Shown here in pieces: positions 35,603 through 47,641 of a DNA stretch of 64,000 nucleotides. Position 1 is the first letter of the stretch. The number at the start of each line of letters is the position of its first letter. The notes under the pieces are model-generated. The model had not been told where the DNA came from, ran no database searches, and saw only the letters and a list, made by a program, of their open reading frames with translations. The translations under genes were made by a program, and so were the position numbers. This stretch comes from Panagrolaimus kolymaensis (lineage: Eukaryota; Nematoda; Chromadorea; Rhabditida; Panagrolaimidae): the NCBI GenBank assembly GCA_028622995.1, contig JAJQJQ010000022.1, positions 3,348,001-3,412,000 on the forward strand, read 5' to 3'.

Positions 35603-38600
35603 TCACATAAAACCAACAGATGAAGGAGTGGGTTGAGCTACAGCTTCAGCAAATGGTTCAAATTCCTTTTCAACTGAAGTGCAACAAATAAATTGCCAAT
35701 ATGCAGCGCTGTATTCACAACGAGAAAATAATGGGCAGTAATTAGGTACGTCGCTCTGGCAGACTATCGGTTGTCCCGTTTTTGGATGCAACTTTACTGA
35801 AAGTCCACCAGGGCAAGCTTCTTTTGAATCAAAGAATAAAGCATCAGATTGTTCCTTAACTTCAATGGCTTTTCGACAACAATGATATCGACCAACAGCG
35901 CCATTAAATTGACATTCAAAATTATCTGGACAAGAAAATCTTAAATGAGGATTGCAAATTCGAACTGCTCCAAAATCATCGGCAATTGGGTCACTTCCAT
36001 CATTACACAAATCTCTTGTGTAAACGTTATCAAGAGTGTTACGGCTGTATGCTTCTCTCGAAACTAAATCAGAACAACAAAAATGTTCACGGAAAGCTTT
36101 GTTGAATTGGCATTTATAACCAAATGCACATGAGCCATATCTTTCATTGCAAACCATTGGAAGGCTATCTGGAGTATGAAGGAATGGTCGAGATGGATAA
36201 GGACAAGCTTCATCAGCTTCTAAAAAAACACTAAAGTTTTTTATTTAAAAGAATTGTTAACTAACTAGCTTTTGGACAACACATAAATCGTCCGCTCGAA
36301 GTTTGCTGGCATGAATAATCATCGGGGCATTCATCGAAGAAACCGAAATGGCCTACATGACAAATAACTCCTGAACCATTATTTGCAACCATTGGCATTT
36401 TTCCACTTGGACATCGTGGTTCTAAAATATTTGTTATGGTTCTTTAATTAATTTTTAATTTATACCTGAGCAACAAAAATGTAACGTTCCATCGACAGCG
36501 GTTGAAGTGCATCGATATCCTTTGGGGCAATGAGGATCTTGAGGTGAACAAGTCATAGCTCGTTTTGAATCAGGCATAATATAAAGTTCACTGCCTTTGG
36601 GACAAACCTCTGAATCCGTTTGACAAGCTTTTTTACATTCATCGAGGGAGCCAAAGCTATTTGCAGAACCAGTGCAACCGCTAAAAATGAATTTCACACA
36701 TCTTTCTTGAACTGAATCAAAGCGATATCGATATTGAGCCACTGAACATTCCGATGCCTTTTCTTCCGGTTGAAGGCAAATCATTTCAGTTCGTGGACAA
36801 CAAATGCTAATATTGGGTAAACCAAATTTGGGTGTAACGCATAAATAACCAGTATCACAAGTGTTATTAGGATCACATCGAACGAGGCGGCCATCTCGCA
36901 TTTTTGGATGACCATTTGGACAAAGAGCGTGAAGGCAACTCATTGAGCAATGTTGTTGACTTGTAAAACGATTAAAATTTCCTCCGCAGCCACGATATTC
37001 AAAGGGGACGCAAGCAGTTTCAGTTGTTGAAAAATGCCATAATAAAGCTGTTTGAGAATGCACACTATCCGAAGGACTGCATTGAGCTCCAGGATCTTTA
37101 GGAAGTGAACATGTCATTTCTATAAAATTAATATTTTTTGAGATTCACTTTTATAATGAAACTAACCAGGTTTAGGGCAACAATAATTGCCATCAGTTGT
37201 AAAGATACATGAATATCCAGCCAAACAAGTGTTTTCTTCATTACAAGCTGCCATTTCACCATTCAATTGTACCAATGGAGCTCCAACTGAACAAATAGCT
37301 AACAATTTACAATAATTTTGACAAGTTGTTAAACTTTCAAATCGGTTATCATTTCCAGAACAGCCAGAAAATTGAAATTGCTGACAAGCTTTCGATTGAA
37401 CATCAAAATAATAAACCGCTTGAGGTGGAGATTCTTCACAAGCTAAACCTGTGTGAAGTGGTTGAGAACAAATATTCTCACTGCTAGGACAACAAATGCT
37501 CATATTGAATCGTGTTAAGCAACTATAACCTCGAGGACATGGCAATGAAGTGGAACATCGAACAGATTTGCCTTCACGGTTTCGTAATGAAAGGCCATGA
37601 TCACAGAGACTTGCAACGGGGTCTTCGCTGCAACAAATTCCAGATGAAGCTGATTCCAAATAAGGTGATTTGAAGCAGAAAAAGCTTTCAGGGCATCCAG
37701 TGGCAAGTGAACATGTTATGGGTGATTGAGAAATTGGATTAATAAAGGCTGCACTGTTACGTGGGCAAACGGATGAAATACCACAGCACAAATAAACTGA
37801 CTTGGAATTACTTTTATGACATGAATAACCTAAATAAAATCTTATAAAAATTGTTTTATTATTTTTTATTTTTTTATATTTTCAAACCTGGAGGACATGT
37901 TCCGACAATATTTGGATTGCATTCAAGCGATTGATTTCCCAATGGATCTTGGAATGGATCTTGTCCAAGAAGACAACCAGCTTGATTCTCGGGTGAAAAT
38001 CGAACTGTTGTTCGTGGTCTTTCTGCTGTTGTTGTTTGAGTTGGATGAGTTTTTCGAGTTGTAATCGTCGTTAAAAATGACGTAGTTGTTTTTGGAGCTG
38101 TTGTTGTGGCTTTTACAGTTGTAGTCGTTGTTGACATTGGAGTTGTGGTGGTGATAGTTGTAGAAGATTCAGTCATAATTGGAAGACTATGCAATGGATG
38201 GCAACAATGATAATCGCCATAAAGTTCATCAAAAACGCAAGTTGAATCTTCACCTGGACATGAATCATATTTTAATGGGGAGCAAGGTCTAACCAAAGTT
38301 GTTTGAAAATCTATCATTGGTCGATTTCCGCCCGTACATCGATTTTGTTCATATCTCAATCGTTGACAGCAAAGTCCAATTGTGGCATTAACATTTAAAA
38401 AAGCGCATTGGTAATCAGGTGAGCCTCCACAACCAGCAAACATGGCTTCAATATCATCACTAATTCGACATTCTTTTGAACGACCCATTTTATCTATTAA
38501 AGGAAGTCGACCTCCCGGACACATTAACATTGAAAGCGGTGATGCTGTAACTCGCATAGTAACTGTAGCCTCTGTTAGCATTGTTGCTGGTGGAATGGTT

Positions 38601-40466
38601 GTAGGAGTTGTTGCGGTTTCAGTTGTTGTTACTATAGTTGTTGTTGGAGGCAAAGTTGTCATTCTTAATGTGGTGGTTGTAGATGATGGCCTCCGAGTAT
38701 GAGATGGTTTTTTGTGTTTTCGTGTTTCATGAAAATCAATTTGTCGACAACAATATCCTCTCGATGAACTTCTCATTATTCGATTTGTTAGCTGACAAAC
38801 ATATGGAATAGGGCATTCAGCATCGTGGTTGCAATTGAGAGGTCTACCATGAGTAATTCCTTCATCATCCACTTCAAAAAGAACTTCATACCCCGCCAAA
38901 CAAAAATCAGCTTTGAGTGGACAGCAAATACCTAAAAAATAAAATCTTTTAAACTTTTTGGTTTATAGAATTTTTCTTTTTACCTTGTTTACATTGAAAT
39001 CCAGCTACACAAGGTTCATCAAGAGAGCAGGAAACTGTTTTTCCTTCCAAAACTAATGCTCGATCGCCATTTCCACAAGTGACGGGCGAACAAAATTGAA
39101 GGCAATGTTCGAGAGTTTCAAAATGATTGAAATTTCCTCCTTCCCCTTGATACATGAAAGCTTTGCAACGATTTTCTGAGGCTGAATAGTAATATCGAAT
39201 AACAGGATAAAAAACGGAAGTGACATGTTTTGGTGCAACACCAACATCGTATTCTTCAAGGTTTGATCTTTCACCCGCAACATAATCTCGGCCTCCATCA
39301 GGTGAACAAATCCATGATGGTAAAGGGCAACAAACTCCTCGATCGTTGATATCTCTTTTGGTGCAGCCATAGCGTTCACTACAGTCATCATCAGTTTCAC
39401 AATAAATTGGTCCATCACCTTTTCCTTTTTCCATTAAACCTACTGGGCAATCATGACGGCAATAAACTTCACAATCTGTTTTTGATTGAAACACATTTGT
39501 ATTAACCATATTTCCACCACGGAAAACAAATGATCGACATGTATCAGTTGGAGCATCATAATAATATCGCATAAAATGTCCAATACCATTTCCTGGCATT
39601 TTAGGTTGCATACATGTATGAGCTAAAAAAAATTTCCATCACTTAGCTAATGAATCGAGATGTCAGCAATTACCTTTATTAGGACAACACAAAGAAGTTT
39701 GTCCACCAAAATAAATGCAATCAAAAAAGTGTCCAAGTTGGGTTTCATCTCCACATCCACCTTTCAAATGGCAATTTATGGTTCGGTGTAAAACTGATGT
39801 TTGTAAGCCCATGGGGCAAGAGTCCGGCATAACACATACGGTTCCATGATAAGTTGAAACGGGAACTTGAGGCGGAGGACAAATGCATTTTCGACGAAGG
39901 CATCGAGCTGAAGGCCAAGAAGCTGAACATTGTTTATCAAAAACGCATTCTTCATCAGAACCTATTGTTAATTCTGAAAATAATTTTCAAATTTTTTAGA
40001 ATCGTCAAAAAGTTTGAATTAAAATTTACTAACTTTTCCAACATTGTGTTCCAATTTGAACGTGATCTCGTTTACAAGCACATCTTCCTTTCTTTGTACA
40101 AAACCATCGATCATCATGACATTGAAGGGAAGTCGTGCATTTTGATAATGAACCTATAAATAATTTTTTAAACTCCATTAAAAATAAATTGATGCCCTTA
40201 CTAATAGGCATATATTGAGGAATATCACCGGGTAAAATACACTGCTGCATTTTAGGATCAAAAAATTTTCTTTGTCCATTAACCACGGCACATTGATCTC
40301 TTACATAAACACCATGTTTTGGATGGCAATAAATGAAATGATGTTTGGATGAATGAACCGCGTACCAATTGCTATCATTTCGGTCACAAGTATCGCCTTC
40401 TTGTCCATAATTAATTAATCCAAATGCTCCATAGATTACTGTAATAAATAGAAAAAATGGTAACAT
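35603..40466 (-). CDS. secreted Kunitz/lustrin-cysteine multidomain protein
   Basis: Nine exons: 40466-40202, 40153-40034, 39973-39674, 39622-38984, 38931-37888, 37829-37167, 37119-36466, 36421-36266 and 36219-35603, giving 1485 aa. Residues 1-16 form a signal peptide (MLPFFLFITVIYGAFG), then a cysteine module resembling a chitin-binding fold (HHFIYCHPKHG, QCAVVNGQRKFFD). Five Kunitz domains lie at about 232-283, 335-406, 909-962, 1012-1071 and 1124-1176; the last three have the full SGC/RGC-GN pattern, while the first two lack the 14-38 cysteine pair. Many lustrin-type cysteine modules (CP.G....G..v.C....CP.gy.C, then CC) lie between. Two Thr-rich mucin-like linkers sit at about 500-565 and 675-745. 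Probably an extracellular protease inhibitor or matrix/cuticle protein. The 48-base first intron is a multiple of 3 and also open, so retention would not break the frame. Confidence 0.9.
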
Positions 40467-41046
40467 TTATAAATGAAATACTGAAAAATAAATTTTTATT
40501 TGATTAATAAAGGTTTTTGATCGTAAACAATAAAACGAAAGGATTTTGATTTATTTTTACTTGAAACATCACCTAAATAAAACAAAGTTTGCGTCAAATT
40601 TTTGCTTATTACAATAACAGCTTTTTGACGCGATAGCTAACTCCTTATTTTTGACATTCTTTTTTCAATTCACTCAAAAAATCTCCAGAGTCTGTCATCA
40701 ACAAAAAAATGAAAGAGTACAATAATTTCTCGACTGTGTCAATCGAAAAAAGAAATACTCCCGTTTATAGGTAGGTAGGTAGCATACTCGATTCCTTCGG
40801 CAAACATTGACGCCGATGCAGAGTGTGTTTAACTTTTTGTTTAATCTGAAAGAAGTTTTCGCCGTATTTGGTGGTTTATTTTTTTTTCGAGGCTGTCCTT
40901 TTCGTTGGCAAACATTCAATCATTTTCTTTTGTCATATTTTTAGATGTTTTTCAAGAAACAAAACTCAACAATGCTTTTGCAAATTACTTTATAATTCAA
41001 ATTCAAAACAGTATAAAACAAATACATACAATAACAAAACAATGAT
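40467..41046. other. intergenic, Kunitz promoter / suf-1 3' end
   Basis: AT-rich, with a short AGGTAGGTAGGTAG run near 40770. Open frames on both strands are unsupported. Confidence 0.5.
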
Positions 41047-43686
41047 TTAAGCTTGTCCCATTTCTCGTTGTCTAACTTTAGCATTCATTCGTTTTTTGAA
41101 GACGTCACCATTTGCATCGTTAGCCGTTCCATTGGTCTCTTCTTCAGAATCTGAATCATTTCTTCTCTTTCTTTGATGCTTTTTGTATTCTTCAGATGCA
41201 TATAACACAGCTGGATCAGTTGTAGTCGTGACAAGTTGCTGAAATTCTCGTTTCATATCCGCTACTTTAATGTTGCCAATCATACTATTAACATCAATGG
41301 ATTCTTTATAATTTGCTTTTGGTGCTGAAAAAAAAGAAGAGTTAATTTACATAAACACAACCCAAAAAAACTTACGCTCTCGATTGAATTGTGCAAGCGT
41401 ATCCATCAAATAATTAGGATCAACAAATGGTCCAGCAAAACTTTCAGGTGGTGGCAATTTTTGAAGCATGTAAGATACTGTTCTTGGTGCAGGAAATGTT
41501 CCACCAGCAACTGGATGAAATGATGGTGTTGATTGAGTTGCAGCTTTAAATGCCAACATTTGACTTGTATCGGGTCTCGGATAACCACTAATTTCGAGAT
41601 TTACGTTAACCTTTGGACCAGATTGATTCAAGTATCGACTGTTTGTTGATGTTGTTGTATTTCCCGAGTTTAGTCTGTTGATTTTCTAAAACTAATGCGG
41701 TAAAAGAAAAAAATTTTATGACATCAGAACTTACATTGTATCCCATTAATTTTAGTTGGTCAGAAGTACAGGGCCACAAGTTTAAAAATTTAAATCTATC
41801 TACAAGAAAAAGAGCTTGACGATCTTCATACGTTTCATTCAATGCTTGTCTTCTGGCCATATCAACTTTGTGAAGCGATGTTGCATCTCCCACACGAGTT
41901 TCAAGATCCAAATAACGATCCCACATGTCACTAAAACTTTCATTTAGTAAATAAAATTAATTGCTTTAAAAAACCTTACATTCTCAATTCTGTACTAATG
42001 TCAGAAGATTCTAGCAGTCGTTCGATAACCACTCTCGTATTATTGTCGTCGTTTACATGAGTTAGAAAGTCAACATAAGCTGTAGCAAATTCAGGAATAT
42101 TACCATATTGTTTCAATCCATGATCAAAAATCTTTTGAGCAACGTTGGAATCTTTACTACAATGAAATTCCATAAGAGCACCAGCAATATAAATATGAAA
42201 TTGGCATCGTTTATCATTACGAGCTCTTTGAAAAACTTGACGAGCAGAACGTATACCTTCAGTTCTTCTGACAAAATTCAGTAACATAATGTAAGCCTAA
42301 AATAAAGTGGTGAATTATTAATGTTATAGTAATGATATAAACATACAAGAGTTGGATCGGAGTTTTCAAAATTTATTAACTTATCGTAAATGGATTTGGC
42401 CAAATCATAATTTTGTTTAGCTTCTTCGAAATCAGCGTGAGCAAAATGAATCAGTGGCGTATCTTTCATCAATCCAGATGTCGCTCTATTGTAAAGCTTG
42501 CTGGTTTCTTGTTCAATCGTTTCAGCAACTTTCGTATCACCTCTTTCTTTTAATTCAAGCACAATTTTTTCATGGAAACAAGCAGATTCATACCAAATAT
42601 CTGCATGATAACCCAGCGACAATAATGCTTGATCATAAGCGTAGATTACTGAAGAAAAAATTTTTATTAAAAAAGATTATGAATGATAAAAAGTTACCTC
42701 GTTTGGCTTTCAATCCAACTTCTTCTGTTCTCAATGGATTACTTTTCTCAAAAGCAATGTATTTTCTCCAAAGATCGACTTGTTTTTGCTCAGCAACATT
42801 GCCACGAGGAGGAACAGATATTGATTGTCGATTAATTCCTTGCATCATATTTTCCAATTGCTTCAACACCTTTTTAACATGTTGATATTCTTTCACTCTA
42901 TCGGTAATAAGTTTATCAGCCAGATTTACGTTAACCGCCTAAAACATTGTGATTAAAGAAAATCAGTGAAATAAGTGGAAAACCTTTTCAAAAGCACAAT
43001 ATTCCTGCCAGACTGCATCGAGGTTTAACATCGGCGTAGCGATAGCTCTCTGGTAAACTTTACGAACAAATGAAACTTTTTGATTCTCAGCATATTGTCC
43101 AACAGCATCACTGAAAGTGTTTGAATAAAAAATGATATATTAATATGAAAACATACACATTCTTTAAAAATTGAATATATTGTAGATAAATTGGTGATGC
43201 TTGAATATCCATTCCAACACGATCAATTGCAAGATCAAATGCTTCACCAACTTGAGCTCGAAATTTGATTAGATGTCCTTTTGAATCTTTCATGTAATGA
43301 ACATATGATTTCCACAAATCAATGTGTAAAACTTTAAAAAGACATCTTTCGAAGAGCTAAAAAACAAGATACATTTAGAAGATAAAGCAAGAATCAAACT
43401 AACTTTTTCAACATTTTCCATATTTCTAGCTCTAAGTTCATGTTCAATGTAAGCTTTCCAAAACCTTGCAGCATTAGGAAATTGTGTTACAAGTTTTTCA
43501 TAGAATATTCTTGCTTGATCAATTGGTCGCGCCTATAAAATAAGAATGTACATATAAAAAAGTAAGCATTTTACAACAACAACAAAAACTTACTGAAGCT
43601 TCACGTAAAAGCAGATTCCAAGCATCAACATCGAATGGATTTAGCTCAATTCGCCTTTCAGGACTTAGTACAGAAGCTGTAGACAT
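41047..43686 (-). CDS. suf-1: cleavage stimulation factor subunit 3 (CstF-77)
   Basis: Ten exons: 43686-43594, 43532-43404, 43356-43157, 43110-42984, 42938-42698, 42648-42347, 42296-41980, 41930-41735, 41685-41376 and 41324-41047, giving 730 aa (human CSTF3 is 717). The nuclear CstF complex binds the GU-rich element downstream of the poly(A) site. HAT repeats fill residues 10 to about 530 (DVDAWNLLLREA, RPIDQARIFYEKL, FERCLFKVLHIDLW, HADIWYESACF, RSARQVFQRARND, DMWDRYLDLETR). The C-terminal Pro-rich hinge (LPPPESFAGPFVDP) and basic tail follow. Two donors were set by phase: AAT-GT/GTATGT in exon 3, and AT/GTAAGG in exon 7. The gene is divergent from rpl-26. Confidence 0.95.
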
Positions 43687-44137
43687 TAGAAAAAAAACTT
43701 GAAAACAAATAAATGGAGAAAGAAATTTGGCTTTCACCTTTTTTAGAAAAGCAATGAAGAAAGTTTTTTTTTGCAAAAGATAATGAAACGCTATTGGTTC
43801 TCATAGCGAATTCCTTTTGTGCTACTATACTTTTTCTGCCTTGCACAAAAAAAAGCAATCTCTGCTGCTTCAACTTTTTTTCTGTTCAAACCTCGTAAAA
43901 ATTTTGTTAAATCCTTTATTTTTTGCTTTTAAAATAGTTAGAATTTGCTAAAAATATTACAAATAAACTACCTCTAGCATCCTTTTATTATTTTTAAACC
44001 AACTATGCCATTTTTGAGATGTTTGTTGCCCTTTTTTTATAAACTTCAATTTTAAACTTTTTTTCTATCGCGTTTTGCTATCCGTGTACTCGTTCATATT
44101 TTTTCAAAATTGTTCTTTTTTCAGTACGTGGGTGATA
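43687..44137. other. bidirectional promoter region suf-1 / rpl-26
   Basis: A 451-base gap between divergent housekeeping genes. It contains a polypyrimidine stretch and TTTTTTCAG acceptor ending at about 44124, just before rpl-26. I can identify no TATA box or initiator with confidence. Confidence 0.5.
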
Positions 44138-44626
44138 ATGAAGCTTAATCCTTTCGTATCTTCATCATCGCGAAAATCTCGCAAGCGTCACTTCACTGCG
44201 CCATCTCATATTCGTAGAAAGATCTTGTCTGCACCTCTTTCTAAAGAACTTCGTGCTAAACATAATGCTCGTTCTATTCCTCTCCGGTTAGTTTTAAACC
44301 TTTTTTTAAAATATATTTTACTTATATTTTTGTTTTTTAGTGTTGATGATGAAGTTCAAGTAGCTCGTGGTCACTTCAAGGGTAACAGCGGACGTGTCAT
44401 TCGTGTTTACCGAAAGAAATTTGTTGTTCACATCGACAAAATTACTCGCGAAAAAGCTAATGGTGCTACCGTCCACGTTGGTATTCATCCATCCAAAGTC
44501 ACCATCGTCAAATTGAAGCTTGATAATGATCGTCGCAATATCCTCGAACGCAAATCTGAAGGCCGCTCTCGTATCACTGGTGTTCTCAAAGGCAAACACA
44601 CCGAACAAACTATTGCTGATGAGTAA
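44138..44626 (+). CDS. rpl-26: 60S ribosomal protein L26
   Basis: Two exons, 44138-44286 and 44341-44626, encode 144 aa, the normal length for eL26/uL24. The protein opens [19 protein letters not shown], has [20 protein letters not shown] and [18 protein letters not shown] (the KOW motif), then [21 protein letters not shown] and the [16 protein letters not shown] block. It is part of the large subunit near the exit tunnel. The ATG lies 13 bases after a TTTTTTCAG acceptor, so an SL exon is probably trans-spliced. Codon use is visibly richer in C-ending codons than in neighbours, fitting a highly expressed gene. Confidence 0.98.
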   Translation: MKLNPFVSSSSRKSRKRHFTAPSHIRRKILSAPLSKELRAKHNARSIPLRLVLNLFLKYILLIFLFFSVDDEVQVARGHFKGNSGRVIRVYRKKFVVHIDKITREKANGATVHVGIHPSKVTIVKLKLDNDRRNILERKSEGRSRITGVLKGKHTEQTIADE

Positions 44627-44800
44627 ATCTGACGTTGTTGTTAATATACTTGTTATGGCACTTTGTCACCATAAATGTTTTGGTTTATTATTGTTGGTTT
44701 TTGAGTAAATGATAATATGAATTTTTTGTTTTTTATTTTGTGTTATAGTTAGAAAACTGAATTAGCATTCTTTATTTATTTTAATCTTTACAAAAATTGT

Positions 44801-45584
44801 TTAAAAGAGGTTAAAGAAGAATGATGATGTTGGTGTGGTAAGAGGCATTGGTCCACCAGTATGAGGAGTACATTCTCCCATATCTTCACAGATTTGACGA
44901 GGGCGTTTACCACTGTTGATATCGTTGAAAATCATATCAATATCCTTTTGAACAATATTTAAGCATTTAACAGAAGCTTGGTCACCTTCAGTATGTGCGA
45001 GTTGGATGCATTCATGCTCAAGTTCGCGAAGGAGTCGATTTTTATCGGTTACGTTATTATTGTGGATATGGTGTTCAGCACGTCCAATGATGAATTCGCA
45101 AGTACGGCAAGGATCGTGAGGGCGAGGAAGGATTTCTGGTTTTTTATCTGGGGCAGCCATGGATGGTCCAAAAGTGAAAGGTTGTCCAGTTCCTTGAACA
45201 CATTCTCCAATATCAACACAAATTTGATGAGGGCGTTTATGAGCTTTAATATCGGTGTAAATGGTTTGAATATTGGCATCGATGATCTTTTTACAATGAT
45301 CTGCAGCTTCTTGACCTTGGAAATTTCCAAGTTGTTGACATTCAAAATCTAATCTTGTTTGAAGTTGAGTTGCAGTTTCATTTGGTCGGAAATCTGGTAA
45401 ATCAAGATACAAAGTTAAATTTATTTTTTTTATTATAAAAAGTTTACGTACGGTGTTCTGCTCGTCCGACAATGAAATTACACGTTTGGCATGGATCATG
45501 AGTTGGTGGTAAAACATCAAATGGCATTGCTGTTGCTAAAGCAACAAATCCACAAACAATCATCAAAGAAATGTAACGATTCAT
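44801..45584 (-). CDS. two-domain saposin-like secreted protein
   Basis: Two exons, 45584-45452 and 45393-44801, encode 241 aa with a signal peptide (MNRYISLMIVCGFVALATA). Two saposin-B-type domains each have six cysteines in the spacing CxxC, C, C, C-x5-C (PCQTCNF..GECV and PCRTCEF..GECT). The exon boundary falls inside the first domain at GRAEH. Saposin-like proteins bind or permeabilise lipids; in nematodes many are gut antimicrobial or digestive effectors, so that is a family-level inference. A run after each GRAE motif is rich in His and Asn (HHIHNNN). The gene is a paralogue of the three-domain gene about 1 kb upstream on the same strand. Confidence 0.9.
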
Positions 45585-46555
45585 TATTATATTTTTCTTT
45601 TCAAATTTTCTTTGAAATGCTGTCTTTGGGTAATACTTTTTGAGTTTTATACTTGATCAAGATGTTGTTGTTATCAACTATGTAGCACTTTTTAACCCTG
45701 ATCTTTTCCTCCATTTTACCGGATTCAATTACTTTTTATGTTTTCACGTTGGCTCCTTTAACTGCGTCAGTTTCATTTGAATCAAAGTACTAAAATAATA
45801 ATGATAAGGATGAAGCTTGTTTTTTGCAGTTAAAAAAGTGTGTTTTAATTATTGTAGGCATGAAGATCTTTGTTTACTATAAAGTTAAAAGTAATGATGC
45901 AACAAAGCAAAATCTAATCAAATTCTTTAAAAATGGAGTATTTAAACTCAGCTTTAACTCAAAACAACAGTGAATGGTCTTCTTTCTTTTTTTTCTTGCA
46001 TTTTGTTCGTGGAATTCAAAGCAGAGGAATTATTCTGAAAGTTGAGGATTATTCAACCATCTTTTCCCTCGTGGCTGTAGTATGATTGCCATTAAACTGA
46101 ATTTACTGGAAACACTTTAATCACCAACCAACAGCGACAAAAATGTCTCCATAATTTACCTTGTTGATAAATTTTTTTTTAAAGTTCAAAATACTTTTTT
46201 TTTATAATTGTTTTTTAGATTGGTAATACTTTTTATGTAGTTTCTGTACTTTCTTCAAAGGCGATGGAAAAACGGACTTCCGCACATCATATCACACTGT
46301 AGTTTGCTTTTTCGACATGCATAGGATGATTAAGTTTAATTCAAAGCTTCTGATTACTCTTACTGGTATTTGTTTGTTTAATTAACATTTTTAAAAAGAA
46401 TTGTGATATGTTCTAAAATAATTTTTTGAAAGATTTCTATTAATAATTTTTTTTTGTTTATTTTTATTTTTTGCATGCGAGCTAGTTACAGTTGATTGAT
46501 TAGTTAATGCTAAGAAGCCTTTATTATTTACACACAAAAATTATAGTAAAAACCT
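45585..46555. other. spacer between tandem saposin paralogues
   Basis: A 971-base AT-rich spacer, expected to hold the promoter of the two-domain gene and the 3' end of the three-domain gene. No additional domain remnant or gene is seen. Confidence 0.5.
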
Positions 46556-47641
46556 TTAATGGAAAATATTGAAAATTTTCTTGATGAAAGAAGATCGAGT
46601 AGTCATGGGAAATCCGGTTGGAACAGAGCATTCTCCCATATCTTCACAAACTTGGCGAGGTCGTTTGCCATTGTTGACGTCATTGTAAATCATATCAATA
46701 TCTTTTTGAATAATATTCAAACAGGTTACGGCAGCTTGATCACCTTCAACATTTGCAAGTTGGATGCATTCATGTTCAAGTTCGCGAAGAAGATTATCTT
46801 CAGAAACATTTTTATTGTGAATGTGATGTTCAGCGCGACCAATAATGAATTCGCAAGTGCGGCAAGGATCGTGAGGGCGAGGAAGGATTTCAGGATGAGC
46901 TTTTACGGGTTTCATAGATGGAGGAGGAGCCATGGTTGAAGCACCATTTCCACATTCTCCAATATCAACGCAGATTTGGTGGGGGCGTTTCCCAGCTTTA
47001 ATATCGGTGTAAATTGTTTGAATATTGGCATCGATGATCTTTTTACAATGATCTGCAGCATCTTGACCTTGGAGATTACCAATTTGTTTACATTCGCGTT
47101 CAAGATGGGCTTTAAGTTGATCGGATGTTTCATTTGGTTTAAAATGATGCTCAGCGCGTCCAATGATGAATCGGCAAATTTGGCATGGATCTTGAGGGAG
47201 TTCTTCAGGAACAAGTTTCTTAACTGTAGCAGCAACAGTTGTTAATGTAGTGCCGCAAAGGCCAAGATCAACACAAACGGCTTTGGGACGTTTGCCGGCT
47301 AGGATGTCATTGTAAATGGTAGTGATGTGAGCATTAACAAAATCAGTACATTTTTTAGCTGCATCTTGTCCATGAGTATGAGTAAATTGGTAGCATTCTC
47401 GATCAAGTTCACGTTTAAGTTGATCTTGAGTGGTACCATTTAAATTATTATGATGATGTCTTTCTGCGGCTCCAACAATTCTTTCACAAAGTCGACAATC
47501 ATCGAGGTCATCTGGCAACTATAAAGTGGTTAAAAATATAAATTAGTTTTTAAAGGTATTATAACTTACAACATCAAAGGGCATTGCTACCGAATGGGCA
47601 AAAAGCCCGCATACAATCAATACAACAGTATTTTGCATCAT
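46556..47641 (-). CDS. three-domain saposin-like secreted protein
   Basis: Two exons, 47641-47570 and 47518-46556, encode 344 aa. The signal peptide is MMQNTVVLIVCGLFAHSVA; the second Met at 47638 is an equally possible start. Three saposin-B-type domains follow: DCRLCERIV..LGLCG, DPCQICRFI..IGECG and DPCRTCEFI..MGECS, each with six cysteines and the tail GKRPxxxCxDxGxC. Domains 2 and 3 match domains 1 and 2 of the neighbouring 241-aa protein very closely (for example IIDANIQTIYTDIKA), while domain 1 is divergent. This points to a tandem gene duplication with gain or loss of one N-terminal domain. Likely secreted and lipid-interacting; the exact role is unknown. Confidence 0.9.

Noticed and set aside
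45049..47245. Plus-strand and alternative-frame open frames over the saposin genes
   Set aside because: They mirror the repeated domains on the minus strand and have no independent start or splice context.
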